Made by a program: the position numbers and the translations under genes. A stretch of 64,000 nt of DNA from Lepidodermella squamata (lineage: Eukaryota; Gastrotricha): NCBI GenBank assembly GCA_047495785.1, contig JBLDXI010000029.1, positions 3,472,001 to 3,536,000 of the forward strand, written 5' to 3'. The notes beneath the pieces were generated by a model that was given only the letters and a program-made list of their open reading frames with translations, searched no databases and was not told the DNA's origin. Shown here one piece after another: positions 46,279-59,200 of the stretch; within the stretch, counting starts at the first letter, position 1; each line of letters opens with the position of its first letter.

Positions 46279-49200
46279 ATGTCTCGAAAAGACCCTTTCA
46301 AACCGCGTAAAGGCAATAGGACTTGCACTTGCAGCATCAAGGGATGTGGCCAAATTGGAGTCGATAGGCGGACACATTGCTATGTCTGTGAGAAGCATCA
46401 TGAAAAGCCGTTTTGTCGCATTTCTACACCCGTGTTGAACGATCAAACACCTGCCACGTCCGTTCCTCACGTTGAATCTACTCATTCATGTATTAACTTT
46501 ACAATCAGCCGTACATATTTGAATTTTTGTAGCTTTAGCTGCTACCGCGATCCCGCCAAGGAGATCATATGCTGAAGTGTTGACAGCACATCAATGCCCC
46601 GATAGTTCTCCAAGCGCTGAAAAACTCATGCGCCCTGATGGCCGCAACTCTGCATCATATCTAAATCCTGAAGATTCAAGTTACTTTCTGGCTTGCAGGA
46701 AATTCAAAGATACAACTTTATTTTTACTATTTTAGCCATTACCACTGCGCATTTCGATGATTGCGGCGAAGCCGTTCCTAATGAAGCGCTGCCGTCCTCA
46801 AGCTTTTCGTCCTCTTCTAACACGGAGTGGTTACGCGAAGCAGCAAGGCTCAACCATCTGCAGCTTGTCGACAATGTTGGCAGGGGTGATTGCCAGTTTT
46901 TATCCGTCAGTGATGCTGCAAGGCAGCATGGGTTCAAGTACTCCTTCCTTGAATTAAGGAAGCTGGCGCAACAGCAGCTGCTCACCCGCGCGTATGACTC
47001 TTTTATCGCGCCTGACCCGTTAGTCCTTCAACAAGCGAGAAATAATGGGCAGCCATTGCCTTCGACCACTCCTGATGAGCTCGTACGACGTATAGCTCTG
47101 CCTGCTGCCGAGAATGGAGACTGGGGTGACAACGTTTCCCTCCGGGCACTGGCGGATAGCTTAAATGTCACAATAGCATTATTCGACTCCGAAAACAGGT
47201 TTACATTGCAGCGCTTTGGCAGTGTTGGTCCGACTCTCTATATTGGTAGAGATCATTTGGCTTCGCATTATGTGGCTATGCTGAGAGACGAAACGCCCAT
47301 GTTTCAACTTTCTTCTTCCGTCGACAACCGATCAACAACTTCTGTGATAGACGAAGTTGGAAGAGATTCTACTAATAACATCTCTTGCTTCGAAGCGGGA
47401 ACTTCGTCAATTCAAACAACTGGCGCGGCCTCCTTTTCTGCTGGGCAGCCCATTAGCCCACCAAACTTAGGAATAAATTCTTCCAAAGTTACATGTCAGT
47501 CAAATGGAAATAGCAACCACAATCCTTCGCGTCATAAAAAATCAGGTCAGTTTCATATTTCGGCCTTTATTAATTCCTTCGTCAATGCACTTTTATAGAT
47601 GAAATTGCCGCAATTAATGAAGACCAAGATCTTCCTCCTTTGTCTCCTACTGAAATATCATCCACTTCACTCAGTCGCAGGCGCGCAGTCGCAGTCGCAG
47701 GCGCAGTCCAGTCTCAAACTAGAAAAGAAGTTGGCCCAACCAGATCAACAACTTCTTCAAAAATGAGTAACCAGGATCGTATTACTGCGGACACAACCAG
47801 TAAGTCTTCCACCTACTTAACAATGTCAATTTTTAGTTCAGTCGTTATTAATGCTCATAATAAAGCTACTTCAAAACAAGATGCTGCCTCTGATCAACCT
47901 CAGTGTTCTCTATGCAGAAGAAACGCTACTTCTTTTTATCCTCTGGCACTACAGATAATCTGTGAGGAAGTAACGGTGAAGAAGTACGGTGCACTAGCTC
48001 TGCGATCGAAACATCGAAACCTTGTTTTGTGCAACTGCTGCGAACTTCATTTGCTGAAAGAAAACAAAGCGCTGTCGTTCGAGGACGCGTGGCCTGCGGT
48101 ATTGTATTCTATTTTTTTCGACGACAAATATCGGGAGGTAGCTGAACACCTCAAGCACATTGTTCCTTCGACGATACGGCAATCTTGGGCTGTTGAAATT
48201 GGCAAAACAGGGCGCGATCTTATGACAGCAGAGGAGCCTTACTTCACTGATGTCAGCGATTACTATCACAACATGGAGGAGCGAGCTTACCGATCTGCTG
48301 GTATGAAAGCATTGCATCTTTATTTTTAAAAGCATATCCCTTTCATACAGGTGCGTTTCGACGTCAGATGGACGACTTTTGTTGCCCCCAGGTGAAGTGT
48401 GCTCTTGGGTGCTGGAACTGGCCTGAGTTTTGTCGCAAGATCCCGGTCAATCACCTAATTAACCACCTTACACGCTTGCGCATCGGCAACTCTAACCACC
48501 GGTTGCTAACAGCTGCCCGACGTGACTATCCGAATAAACCTAGCATATTTCGCGGCTGGAAAATTTCGCCTGCAATGGTCGTCGACAGATCACTCGGCTT
48601 ATGCTTTCTTGTATGTGATGGTCATAACGACGCTGAATTGAAGAAGCGATTTTTTCACATTCCGATAAATCCCGCTCACGACGACACTCTTCCACAACAG
48701 CTCGAAATCGTTGCACCGGTTGTTACAAGTCCGAACATTGTTAGAAAAGGCAGACTTGGTACGTACTCCTCATCAGTTCCAGTAGTTTCAGTCGTTGGCG
48801 GGTATCAAGGATTGAGTAGCTTTACTATGTCCCCGACGGTGAACACTCCACCGATCAGTGGCGATTCGATAGCACCGCAATTGATGGCTGCTTATCTACG
48901 TCCAGAGATTCAGCGAAGCTTTGCAGCAAAATGTGATATATTTCATGTTTCGACTCTATTGGCTGCCTTCCAATCCCAATATGACGCTCTGAAATCGCTA
49001 GCCGATGCGGCGCTGGAAGGAGCAACGTTTATGGATGTAGCGGATGCTTTTCATACGTGGGCCATAATCCGAAAGGACGCAGTCGGGCCTAGTGGCGCTG
49101 TTCCAAATAACAACAACGACTTGAATAAGCAGTCTATCAAAGAGCTTATTATTAACGCTGTCCACAACGCTGACGATTTCGGCATGAGACCCACGGCTGT

Positions 49201-52200
49201 AAAGCTCCGCTCTCCTAACGAAAGGGTTTCACTGTTTCAAAATATATTAAATGCATTGCTCCACTGTCGACCAGTGCATAGAAACGCGCTTTCACATCAT
49301 GTAACATCAAGCGGATTTCGAATCGGGAATTTGCCCTCCATCAAACTTCTATCTATGGCTTCGTATATTTCTGCCGATCAGCCGACAGCGATAAATGCAC
49401 GGGCCTTTAGCAACCAGCTCTGGCTGGCAAACGATGAACACAAAAATACCGTGGACAACACGCTAAATATCTTGACATCACTCTGTCCAAAAATAGTTGA
49501 TGACGAATTGAATCATACTGGCAGCGAAATCATCGACGTTCAACTGCGCATTGGGATAGACGAGTCTTCGCAACAACGCATTTCCAGGAGCACTTCCAGA
49601 CAAGGTACTATTCTACGTTTCATTGATATAGCGCCCTTTTCACGTCCATGCAACTTATTGATAGAATATTACTTTTCTGCATGCATACATCTCACCGTCT
49701 TTATTTCTCTCTCCGTCAGGTTCAAGCAGTCATCTGGTTGTCAACATCAATGATGAGGAGATCGCTTTGTCATCATACAAGCCAAACGCCGATATCACTT
49801 TCTGCAAGGCTGATTCTTCTCAAAAAATTTCTACTTCCAACTTTCCTCTTTACGTCAATGGTTCGCATCTTCTGTACTTACAAATCGAGTTACCTCGCTC
49901 TGATGGCGATCGTCCTGCAAGCAAGGTCCTGATGAGGTGGAACGGCGACTTTAATGGTTGGTGGTCGATCAACTGCAACGGTGATGTTACCAAAGAGACA
50001 CAACTATCCGCTGTTACTGGGAATGTTTTGTACGCGATTTATGCCACACCTGGCGACAGGTCTTTTGAGCACCGAGCAATACTGTCATCAATTGGTGGTC
50101 AACGAATTGCTGTCTGCAAATCTCATGTACTTAAACACGATGGCAACGGTTTTATCAAAGTGCCGCGACAACTAGCCGTTAAATGTTGCGCAATTTTGCG
50201 ACGCGGACGACGTCCTTTACAGTGTGGGAAAATGGCGTATCTCAGGTGTCCAGATGGTATTCAGCATGGCCTAACCTGCCAGTCAGGCATCTGCAACGAC
50301 TGCTATGGCAAATTATCTCGGGACAAGTCGCATCGAATAGGTCAGCCGTCAGCCGTCAGGGCTAAAAATTACCGTCAACGCCGTCGGCAATTGACGGACG
50401 ATGAAGACGGCGTTGATCCGAGCATTTCCATTGAAGAAGAAAGACGGCTGCGAGGCGAGCCGGAACTTGAAGACCCACTGCAAGTAGAACCTTTGCCGGT
50501 GGTTTGGAACGAAGATTGCCAAACGGATAACGATGTTTTGTTGAACGAAGTTATCGACCAAGAAGAAGCTCTTCCGTCCACAATGACGTTAACAAATCCC
50601 CATTCTAAGATTCCCAGTAAGTATCTGCTTACAAATTATTTTCGTATACTGGAGCGAAGGCGTGCTCCACATCAAAGTGCACGTTCTCATTTTCTGCTGC
50701 AACAAATCGTACGTGCGGGAAATGCACCCGCTTCATCACTGCTATTCCCGGAGGCTAACACTCTGCCATCGATATTTTACAATTCTTACAAAAAATCAGT
50801 CCCTGGAGCTTTACCTCACCACCTGTATTGTTCGCCGGATTCTAACAAATTTCGTGGTATTGCTAGCTTGAGTGCTCACAACAAAGTGCGAGTAGCTGAC
50901 GGTGATTTAGCATCGTCGAGAACTTGGCAATCTCTTCACTGGGCTTTTGACACTACCGTTGCTGAGAAACTCAATCACAACAGTTCCGATATGTTGTATC
51001 GTCGAGGATTCGAGCACATTAGCGAACGAGGCGGATTTGGTATCGATGCCGCTCAAACTGCCCTCGAGTATGATGATTTCGACTCGTCGCGCAAAATCAA
51101 GGAGCTTGCGGCGACTATGAAGGCGTCCCCCTGGCAACTGTTCTATACATTTACTGCCAACGACAGAGGCTCTCCGGGTTTGAGGCCATTCATCAATCGT
51201 TTGAAGATTGCTTCTCAGCTGACAACACCAGCCACTGCCGAAGACAGAACCAATTACACCTTGAAGCAGCGTGAAGTTGATGCCTTGGAAATAGATGACA
51301 AATTGTTCCAGCAGCTCTACGAGTCTAATTTCTTTCTTATCAACAGCATTTGGCGGCGAACTATCTATCACGCGATTCGGTTCATTGAAAAAAGCCCGTC
51401 TAAGTTGTTGGGAGAAATCGACTCGCATTTTTCTCGTATCGAATTCCAAAGTCAAGGATCGCTGGGGAACAAATGCCATGTACATGGTGGTGTGTCAGTA
51501 AAAAGCCGTGACGGCGACGAACCCGTATCTCATAAGATTTGCCTTGATCCTGATCTGTTCTTTTCCGAACAATTCGGCACTGATTACGATTCCTTGCTGA
51601 AGGATGGCCTCGTCGAGGACTATGACGACTTCGAAGATCTTCGAAAGTTTATGGCCGTTGTTACGCGTCACGTTTGCTCCAATGCTGGTGAAAGGTGCCT
51701 TAAGCAGCGAGGCGAGAACGGCGAGGAGATATGCAGAGTTCGAGCACACCCGAACAGCGAAGAATACTGGTACGAAGAAAAGCTCGACCTATATGAGGAA
51801 TCGGTGTATGAGAAACTTGAGTCTTGTGGTTTAGCTGAACGTATCCCTGACTCTGCTGAGGGTCATGTCAAATGGCGATTAAAGCATGACAAACTAAAAG
51901 CAGGCGTTCATCATTATCCTCTTCGCAACCAAGAATGCGGCGTTAAAATGTTGCCTACAATACCTCTTTTCGCCATCATGATGCGCTGTTCAAGCAACAT
52001 TCAAGCGTGTGACGAACGTTTCATGGTTAGCTACCTCGTCAAGTACTGTGCCGGAAAAGAAGTACGATACAACCCATCCGTAAAAGCTACCAAACACGTG
52101 AGTGAAGTTGTTATTGATTCGGCTAAAGCACCTTTGCCCAATCTAAAAATTACTGGCGTCGCTCTTAACGAAGAAAAGCGTCAAAAAGCGCTCACTAACG

Positions 52201-55200
52201 TCATTCAGACGAACATGATGGAGGTAGCTACAACGGAAATGCATTGGGTGGTTGCAGGCTTCCCGTATACATATACTAACGTCGACCACGTTCATGTTAA
52301 CACTCAACCGCCGGAACATCGATTGGCTTATAAATCTAGAGCCCCACGGACAAAGCTTCAACCAGGTAGGACTTCAGCTCTCACAAATAAAACTTGTCAA
52401 ATAATGTTATTTCAGGTGTCGATGCATCCTTCGATCCTAATGCCGCACGCTACAAACTCAACCAAATATGGCGTTTGTTTACAGTCGATCAAATACAGTT
52501 GGCACGAGAATACGTCATGTCAAAGTTGAGGCCAGGTGCTACTGAGCGGTTCAACATAAGACCGCCTGAGCTACTGATCTTTGACAACCTCGAGATTTTC
52601 CACCTCATATTCATTGCGTCAACTGAAACAGCTAAGCTTCCGCTGCATGAAACATTTCATCTTTCACCGTTCAAAGATGCGCTCAATCGATATTATCGAA
52701 TTCGCAGCAACAGTATACTGGCGGCAATTCAGTTCTTGCGAACGAGGCCTGCAGATCATCCTGCCCGACAGCTACTGCTTGACCTTTTCGAAAGGCTCTG
52801 TGAAGGCGATCAGGAACTCACAAAGCGATACGTACATCAAACAAACGCTGTTCGAACAGTTACTGTCCCGTCAAGTGTGACACCCTACAATCGTCAGAAA
52901 TTTTTGTATCACACGATTATGACTTTGGGCTCCATGGAGAATGAGTTGCAAACCTTTTCTTCGTCTAACTTCGCCGTCAACTTCACGAATGCGCGCCTCG
53001 TTACTCCTCCGGAGGAGTTCGACGGTGCGCTAGTTCAGCCATCTTTGCGTGCGGAGGTTGATGACATTTTTCGCCGTCTCATCATTGAGCAACTTGTTTG
53101 GTTACCCGTTTCCGCAAAGAGGCTCGGCAACTATATCACCAAAACTTGGGAAACTCTTCAAGACTACTTCTTTGGTTCGCACAGCAATGATCACGATGTG
53201 CCACCTATTTCCAGTTACGCTCTCAAGAGCCAAGCCAACAAGAAAATTTTCGACGCTGAGCGGATCTTTAAAGACAGCTTGCTTCAAACAAGCCATGCTC
53301 AACTGGCGCATAAAATGATCCTACCTTCTATAGACTTGTTTCGCAGTGCAATGCCTGAAAATCCTGTCGAATGGAAACCTGCTATTCTGCCTTCGACAGG
53401 CTTGTTTCCTTTAGCTTTTTAAATTCTATTTTTATGTTCACTGTTCACAGGTCAGTCTTCTGAATCATTGAAACAACAGCAGTTAGCCCTCAGCCATGGC
53501 TTGAACAAGATTGACGATCTGTTGTGCCATCGAAGTGCCTACAAGCATTCTGTTTTTGTCGGCCCACCAGGCGCTGGTAAAACCTTCTTGGCTCAAGTTG
53601 CTGCTCTGTACGCACTTGGCAAAGGCTTCAACGTTTGCCTCACGTCGCTCACATCGGAGAGAGCAAGATCGCTTGGAGGCCGTCATCTTCATCTTGTTTT
53701 TCCGATGCGTGTCCAGCAATCGTCCTACTCGCACGCCATGTTAGAGGCACAGGAATGCATCCGATCGCTCGGCAGAGACCCCGTTAAGGCAGAGTTACTA
53801 TACAGAACCGATGTGTTCGTGATCGAAGAAATCGGCTTGGTCTCCGCCGAGATGTATGCATTACTAGACGCTGTCATGAAATATGTCATGGGAAATGACT
53901 TAAAGTTTGGTGGCAAGCTGGTTATCGCTACCGGTGATCACGCTCAGCTGCAGCCAATCAATGGTAGGCCTTTCTGGCTGTCAACCAACTTGATGTTTTC
54001 TTTCGACGTCGTTGTGCTAACTCATTACGTTCGTTCCGCCGAAGACGAAAACCTCCAAGCAATCCTTCAAATCCTTCGACAGCCAATCATCGACGAGCGA
54101 CAGCGAAACGTTGTCTGTCACGTTTTGTCACAGAAGGCACGCTTTTTTCCTTCATGGGATAAGGTGCCTGAAGGCTTGATTCGTCTCGTTACAACTCGCA
54201 GCGCGGAGAAGAAAGTAATCGACGATTACCTCGAGAAAAAATCACAGCAAACCGATGTCATCAAATGTCTAGCTATCGACGAGTTTCAGAGAAGTTCGGA
54301 CAACTGGACGGAGACGACGAACAAGGCGCACATAAAGAAACTTGATCGTGTTTGCTTGGAGCCCAAAGAACTGGTGCTTTTTCTCGGGGAAATTGTCTGC
54401 ATGACTTACAATAACATCGCGTCAGATCCTGGTCAGACTTTCTCGCAGGGGCAGCTTGGTGTTATTGTTTGTCTACCTGAAGACATCGCCAACAAGAAAG
54501 CGACTGTTTCTGTTCGCCTGATTCCACCAGGTATTCGCCCGTCGCATGATGTTGACGAGAATTGGCCGGTTATCAAAGTGCAGCGACATCATGGAATACC
54601 CATTATCATCGGGTCAGACGCCATGCGAGCTCGACGGTTACAGTTCCCCTTCCGTTACTACATCTGCACCACGGTGCATCGGATAATGGGCGCAACCGTC
54701 GAGGAAGGTGTTGCCATACAAATATCGGACGTCGACAAACAGTTTCGAATGTGGGAGAAGGCTCAGTTTCTTGTGATGGTTTCTCGCTGCCGTTCGCTAA
54801 ATCTCATCGCCTTCGTGAGTGCTAGCAAAAACGACACCCTGAGAGCGATCAATGCCATCATGATGAAGGATAGCCCATATGAAAAGGCTGTTGTTGACCG
54901 GTTGTGTCGATTGGATATACTGTCTAATCGCGCAGAATCGGTTGACGTTGGCTCGCCGGTTTTTTATGTCACCAATTCAATCTCGCCCTCTGTTGTGAAC
55001 GGTGTAGTCTACCACATCGTTTCCCAAACAAGACCGTTCGCGTCTTACATCGGCGAAACAATGTTCTCAGCTGAAAAGAGACTCAGGCAACATAATTCTG
55101 GCGGTGGCGCTAATTTCACGCGTGGTGATACGTGGTTCCTTCTTGGTATCGTACATGGATTTTCTGATGCGCGAGCGCGAAAGACGTTTGAGAACAAGGT

Positions 55201-55477
55201 TCACAGGCGACTAACTCCACAGCTTTTCCCTTGGCAAGTCCGTCTCGTCATTCAGGAGCTTGTTGTTCAGCTGAACAAGTTGGTGCCTGCTTCACAGCAA
55301 CTGACCATCGTCAACTTCGGCCGGGTCGACGAATTGCAAGTTCGTGCGTTAGCGGCGAATCGCAACCAATCTGGACCTTTCGTTTTTATCAAACAGGTTT
55401 CTTCACTTTGCCTTACTTCTTCAGCTTCTTAATTTTTACTTACACTACAGGATGAAAGCGGCGAAGACGATTTATGA
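46279..55477 (+). CDS. Helitron-like OTU-Rep-Helicase-GIY-YIG protein, 2,908 aa
   Basis: Nine exons: 46279-46489, 46533-46679, 46736-47545, 47599-48300, 48351-49604, 49720-52365, 52416-53399, 53451-55396, 55451-55477; all phases agree. Domains: about 15-50 Cys/His cluster (CTCSIKGC, CYVCEKHHEKPFC); 160-305 OTU cysteine protease (DNVGRGDCQF with Cys172, SHYVAML with His297); Cys pairs (CSLC, CNCC); Rep with LFYTFTAND, the HUH motif CHVHGG (His1628, His1630) and tyrosines in YLVKY (1813, 1817); PIF1-type helicase with GPPGAGKT (2289-2296), VIEEIG, GDHAQLQPI and MVSRCRS; 2768-2850 GIY-YIG nuclease (VVYHIV, YIGET, Arg, Glu2832). Rep nicks and joins DNA at the ends, helicase unwinds. Intron 7 is GC-AG. 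A 42-bp in-frame intron at 47800-47841 is possible. AATAAA follows at 55649. Confidence 0.88.
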
Positions 55478-55500
55478 GACGATTTTCTTTTACTATGTCA

Positions 55501-55826
55501 TTAGCAATTTGTCGGTGTTTCAACTGTCAAGCAGCTTTTTACAGCCTCACTTATGAAACGTTCGAGGGCTCATTTTTTTCTGACGAGTTGCTCCGTGCTT
55601 CCTTTTGATGCACCCTCATCATTTTTGTTCCACTTACAACTGCTGTTGAATAAAATACTTTCTTTCTTTATATTGTATTCGAACTTCGTGAGGGAGGGGC
55701 GGTTAAGTTCCCTTCTTCAGAGGGGAACTCTACGGAAGGGGTGATATCGACTTTTTTTTTACATTTGTTACTGATGAAAAACGTCCGTTCCAGGCCCACC
55801 AATTTTCTTGTGGCCCGTTTTTCTGG
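55501..55826 (+). other. Element A 3'-terminal region
   Basis: Right copy of the 320-bp sequence also found inverted at 39497-39816. Contains AATAAA (55649-55654), a hairpin GTTCCC...GGGGAAC at about 55711-55732, the imperfect terminal hairpin (55793-55816) and the end CCGTTTTTCTGG. Element B's right end (63360-63502) shows the same order: GTTCCCC...GGGGAAC, then hairpin, then CCGTTTTCCTGG. Confidence 0.75.
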
Positions 55827-56297
55827 ATGATTGCGCGAACCGTGTAACGGTCCTGCGGCGGCAGCCGCGCGAACCGTGTAACGGTCCTGCGGCGGCAGCC
55901 GCGGCTTAGGCCTTTGGCTCGCGCCTCCGGCCGCTCGCCGGCCTAAAGTGAGGAAAAATGCACCGCAACCTGCCACTTTTAGAGGGCGCCCCCCCTTCCG
56001 CTCATCGTAAAAATACGGGAAAAATACCGGCGGATAGCGCTTCTCAAATAACCCCGAACAAAGATTTTCTGGACAAATCCATCGAACGGCTGATTTTTGG
56101 CGATTTTTTATTCATGAAAATTTATAATGAGCTCGCTTATTATTCATTGCCTTGACCGAACGGCACGAGGTCACGGCCGCCGGCGCGATGACCCATGTTA
56201 ATTACACCGCGGCGTTTATTGCGCGAGAAGAGGTCGATTTTCCTTGCAATTAATGTTATGGCGGGTTTGGCGCCCCTCCCCCGGGGGGAGGGGCGCA
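55827..56297. other. Element B 5'-terminal region
   Basis: Homologous to 33754-34206. Begins with two tandem copies of a 34-bp sequence starting GCGCGAACCGTGTAACGGTC (55833-55900), each with small stems ACCGT-GTA-ACGGT and GCGGC-GGCA-GCCGC. Ends with the hairpin at 56270-56296 (GCGCCCCTCCCCC/GGGGAGGGGCGC), which pairs with matching changes in both arms relative to element A. Confidence 0.65.
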
Positions 56298-59200
56298 TCA
56301 TATAATTTGCCTCAATATTTTCTATCGAACAGTCCAAACCCGGTGATTATCGGATAAACGGTTAATTTTATACGAATTTTCAAACATGAAAATGTCACAA
56401 AATGAGGCCCTCAAAAATCAGGTATAAATATTTCGACACGCGGGCAACACCCTTTCAGGTGCGGAATTTGTCGTGTTCGAAGTTGATTTCTAGCTACTCA
56501 GAAGCACGGCGGATTTTTTTGTACTAAAACCGCCGCAAGATTCGCAATTTTCCCTTTGACTATAGCGTTTGGCGCGCGATTGATTTTTAGTGAAAATAAA
56601 AATTTCAATTTTTCCGTCTTCCGTCAAATATTTTGACGCCTTTCCCCGATAGCGCTCATATTTGAATACACGTAAAATGTAGCGAATTTTCCGCTGAATT
56701 TTTAGAGACTAAGCACGTCATCATAGGCTTCATGGTTGTCGAACAATAAGAGTTGCGGCAAAATGCGTTTTTCAGGCGTTTTTTAGCGCACCTGCGGCGC
56801 TCACACTCGCAGTCGGCGACGATTTCTGTCAAATTAAAAACACATTTACCTGTTTTGAGTGCACATGACAATTATACTGTCTTGACGTAGAATTTCAAGA
56901 CGAATCGAACGAGACTAGTCCCATCGTCGTAGCACTCATAGTTTTTTAGCTATAAGAGGCGTGGTCGATCCACCTTAAAATTTCGAAATTTCGATGTTTT
57001 TGTGAATTTTTTACGACTATTTGGAATATTCTCGGTGTGATATAATAAGCGTGTCTGGTGCAACATTTGACGGGCTTTCGAATGGTGAAAACCGCATGTC
57101 CATAACTTACAGCGTTTTCAGCCAGTAATCCGCGCGGTAAAAACTGTGATAAAAACCAAACCAAATTATTTTATAAAATTTCAATTAATTATTCCGGATA
57201 ATATTTAACTGCGACTGCAGTGGCAAGTATTAATGTCCAGTAGGTAACTCGACGCACTCTATTGAATGGTATCGGCCCTACTTTCACAGGACGCACCCAT
57301 TTGACGCCACACCTCTTGTCGATGTCAAATTTTTCAAATCTTTTGACCAAGTTTGCACTCTCATTTTGATTGTTTAGTGGACTTGCACTCATTGAATGAT
57401 GATTTTAACGCTAAAAGCATAGTCGGCCGGTCACTTTGAGACCTGACTCGTTGTTGTAGCCCTCGTACTTCTGATACTATTCTGATAAAATAAAATAATT
57501 TATAAAAGGGATCGGACGACTGAAATGTTTCATTCCTGAGTCATAGCAACGATCAATTGACCAATCAGCGTGCGCGCCAAAGTTACAACTTTTTAGTGGT
57601 TCCACAATGAAAGCGTCCAGTGAAAATATAACCACCTATCCCAGTGCAGAACTTCACGGGCTATCTAACGGTCAAAACCCAAATTTCATAGCTCCCACCG
57701 TTTTTTGCGACAAATCCACGCGGTAAAAACTGAGATGAAAACAAACCAATAAATTTTTGAATTTCGATTTATTAATTCCCGATAACATTTAACTGCGACT
57801 GCAGTGACAAACGTTACTGCCCAGTAGGTAACTCAGGTAGAGTTACATTCTTAGTGTGCGCACTCTTACTTTTGTCATTTCAAGCGCAATGTTTTACCGC
57901 CTCCCTTTTTTGTGCACAAATTATTCTGCGTTCACTATACGCGGAAATTTACCAGGAATCGAATGAGACTAAGCACGACGTGCCAGCTATCACGGCTGTG
58001 GAGATATTTCGGGCACAACAGTTCAAAAAAATCAGGAAGAGTCCGCCTTAAAACTTGAAAATTTCGAAATTTTGCAAATTTCTTAATTATTATCGCGGCA
58101 ATCTGGAAGCGAGGCACCCTATAAAATTGCCTAGCTCCCATTTTCACAGGACGCACTCATTTGACAGGGCAAACCCTTGTCGAGTCAAACTTTTTTAATC
58201 ATGATGAATTTTCACCAGCAATTTGAGGAGAAATTATTATAATTTGAAGGAAATTATTTGAAAGATTTTAAGAAATTTTTTCTTAATTTACAATTTACAA
58301 TAATTTTCAAAAAAATTCGATTATTCAAATCAACTATCGAGCATATTTAGCAATTTGTTATTTATTCATTTTTGGAATTTACCAATTGCGAATCGCCACG
58401 ATTAACAATCCTGTGTACAGTTTGACCAAACATTAACTAATCATTGTTTTTCTTTACAGCTGAGCTATGAACACGGATGAATGGCTCTTAAATAGATAAA
58501 ATTAATTAAAATTAATTCATTAGGCGTTGGAATAAAAATTTTTGAAAAATTGAAAAATTCAGCTACCGATTCAGCTTCCGAAGGCACCGTTGCAGCCAAC
58601 AGCCAGAGCTTTTTTCTGACGCAATATGCACAATATTTATATTTTATTGTCATGTCTCCTTACCCGTTGGAGCTTAGTTTGAGAGTGTGAAAATAAGTTA
58701 TTATTTGGGGGCCAGGAGATTTTTATTGAGGGTAATTAAGGTTTGCGCCGTCGCCGCTAACTGGGTCATGACCCAGAATATGAGAGGTAAAGCAATAATT
58801 TATTACGATAGACGATATATCGACCTTGCAGACAGTCTCGCTCGGAAGGGCTTATTTTCAAGCTTGTGACCCTCAAAAACCAAATAAAAAACCCAAGCTG
58901 TCGTCAAATTTTTCGACACCTTACCGCGATAGCGCTCCTATGTGACTACACGTAAAATGTAGCAATTTTTTAGAGACTAAGCACGTCATTATAGGCTTTA
59001 TAGTTGTTGAACTATATGAGGCGCGGCAAAACGCGTTTTTCGTCATATTTCATGAAAAGGTTATAAAGCAATTTTCAGAGAAATTATTTTCATTTGAAGG
59101 AAATTTCTTTCCAATTCCTGCCTTGGCCGCAGAGATAATTTATCGGCCCATTATTTATCTGAATTACCAATCCAAATTTACCAATGGAAAAGCGTTCCGA

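Larger units (their letters stand above)
33754..55826 (+). mobile_element. Element A: autonomous Helitron-like (OTU-Rep-Helicase-GIY-YIG) transposon, 22.1 kb
   Basis: Left end at host...GCTTG|ATGATTGCGCGA; right end ...CCGTTTTTCTGG|AT. Because host and element share A and AT at the junctions, the true ends may be shifted 1-2 bases, giving insertion at A|T or T|T. The 3' end has an imperfect hairpin (GGCCCACCAA...TTGTGGCCC) about 12 bases before the end, and CTGG fits the CTRR terminus known for Helitrons. It carries RPA-like, acidic, basic minus-strand, mini-Rep and Rep/Helicase genes plus three satellite arrays. No terminal inverted repeats or target duplication. Confidence 0.82.

Noticed and set aside
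47800-47836. 37-bp GT-AG intron in the OTU/Rep gene
   Set aside because: Removal would break the frame, which stays open without it; only a 42-bp version to 47841 would be compatible.
39497-55823. Maverick/Polinton with long inverted repeats
   Set aside because: No DNA polymerase B, integrase, ATPase or capsid genes. The inverted repeats are copies of a Helitron-like 3' end.
33754-56297. Long terminal repeats of a retroelement, because 33754-34206 resembles 55827-56297
   Set aside because: No gag/pol, integrase or primer-binding site between them. The similarity is between the 5' ends of two tandem Rep/Helicase elements, and no target duplication is present.
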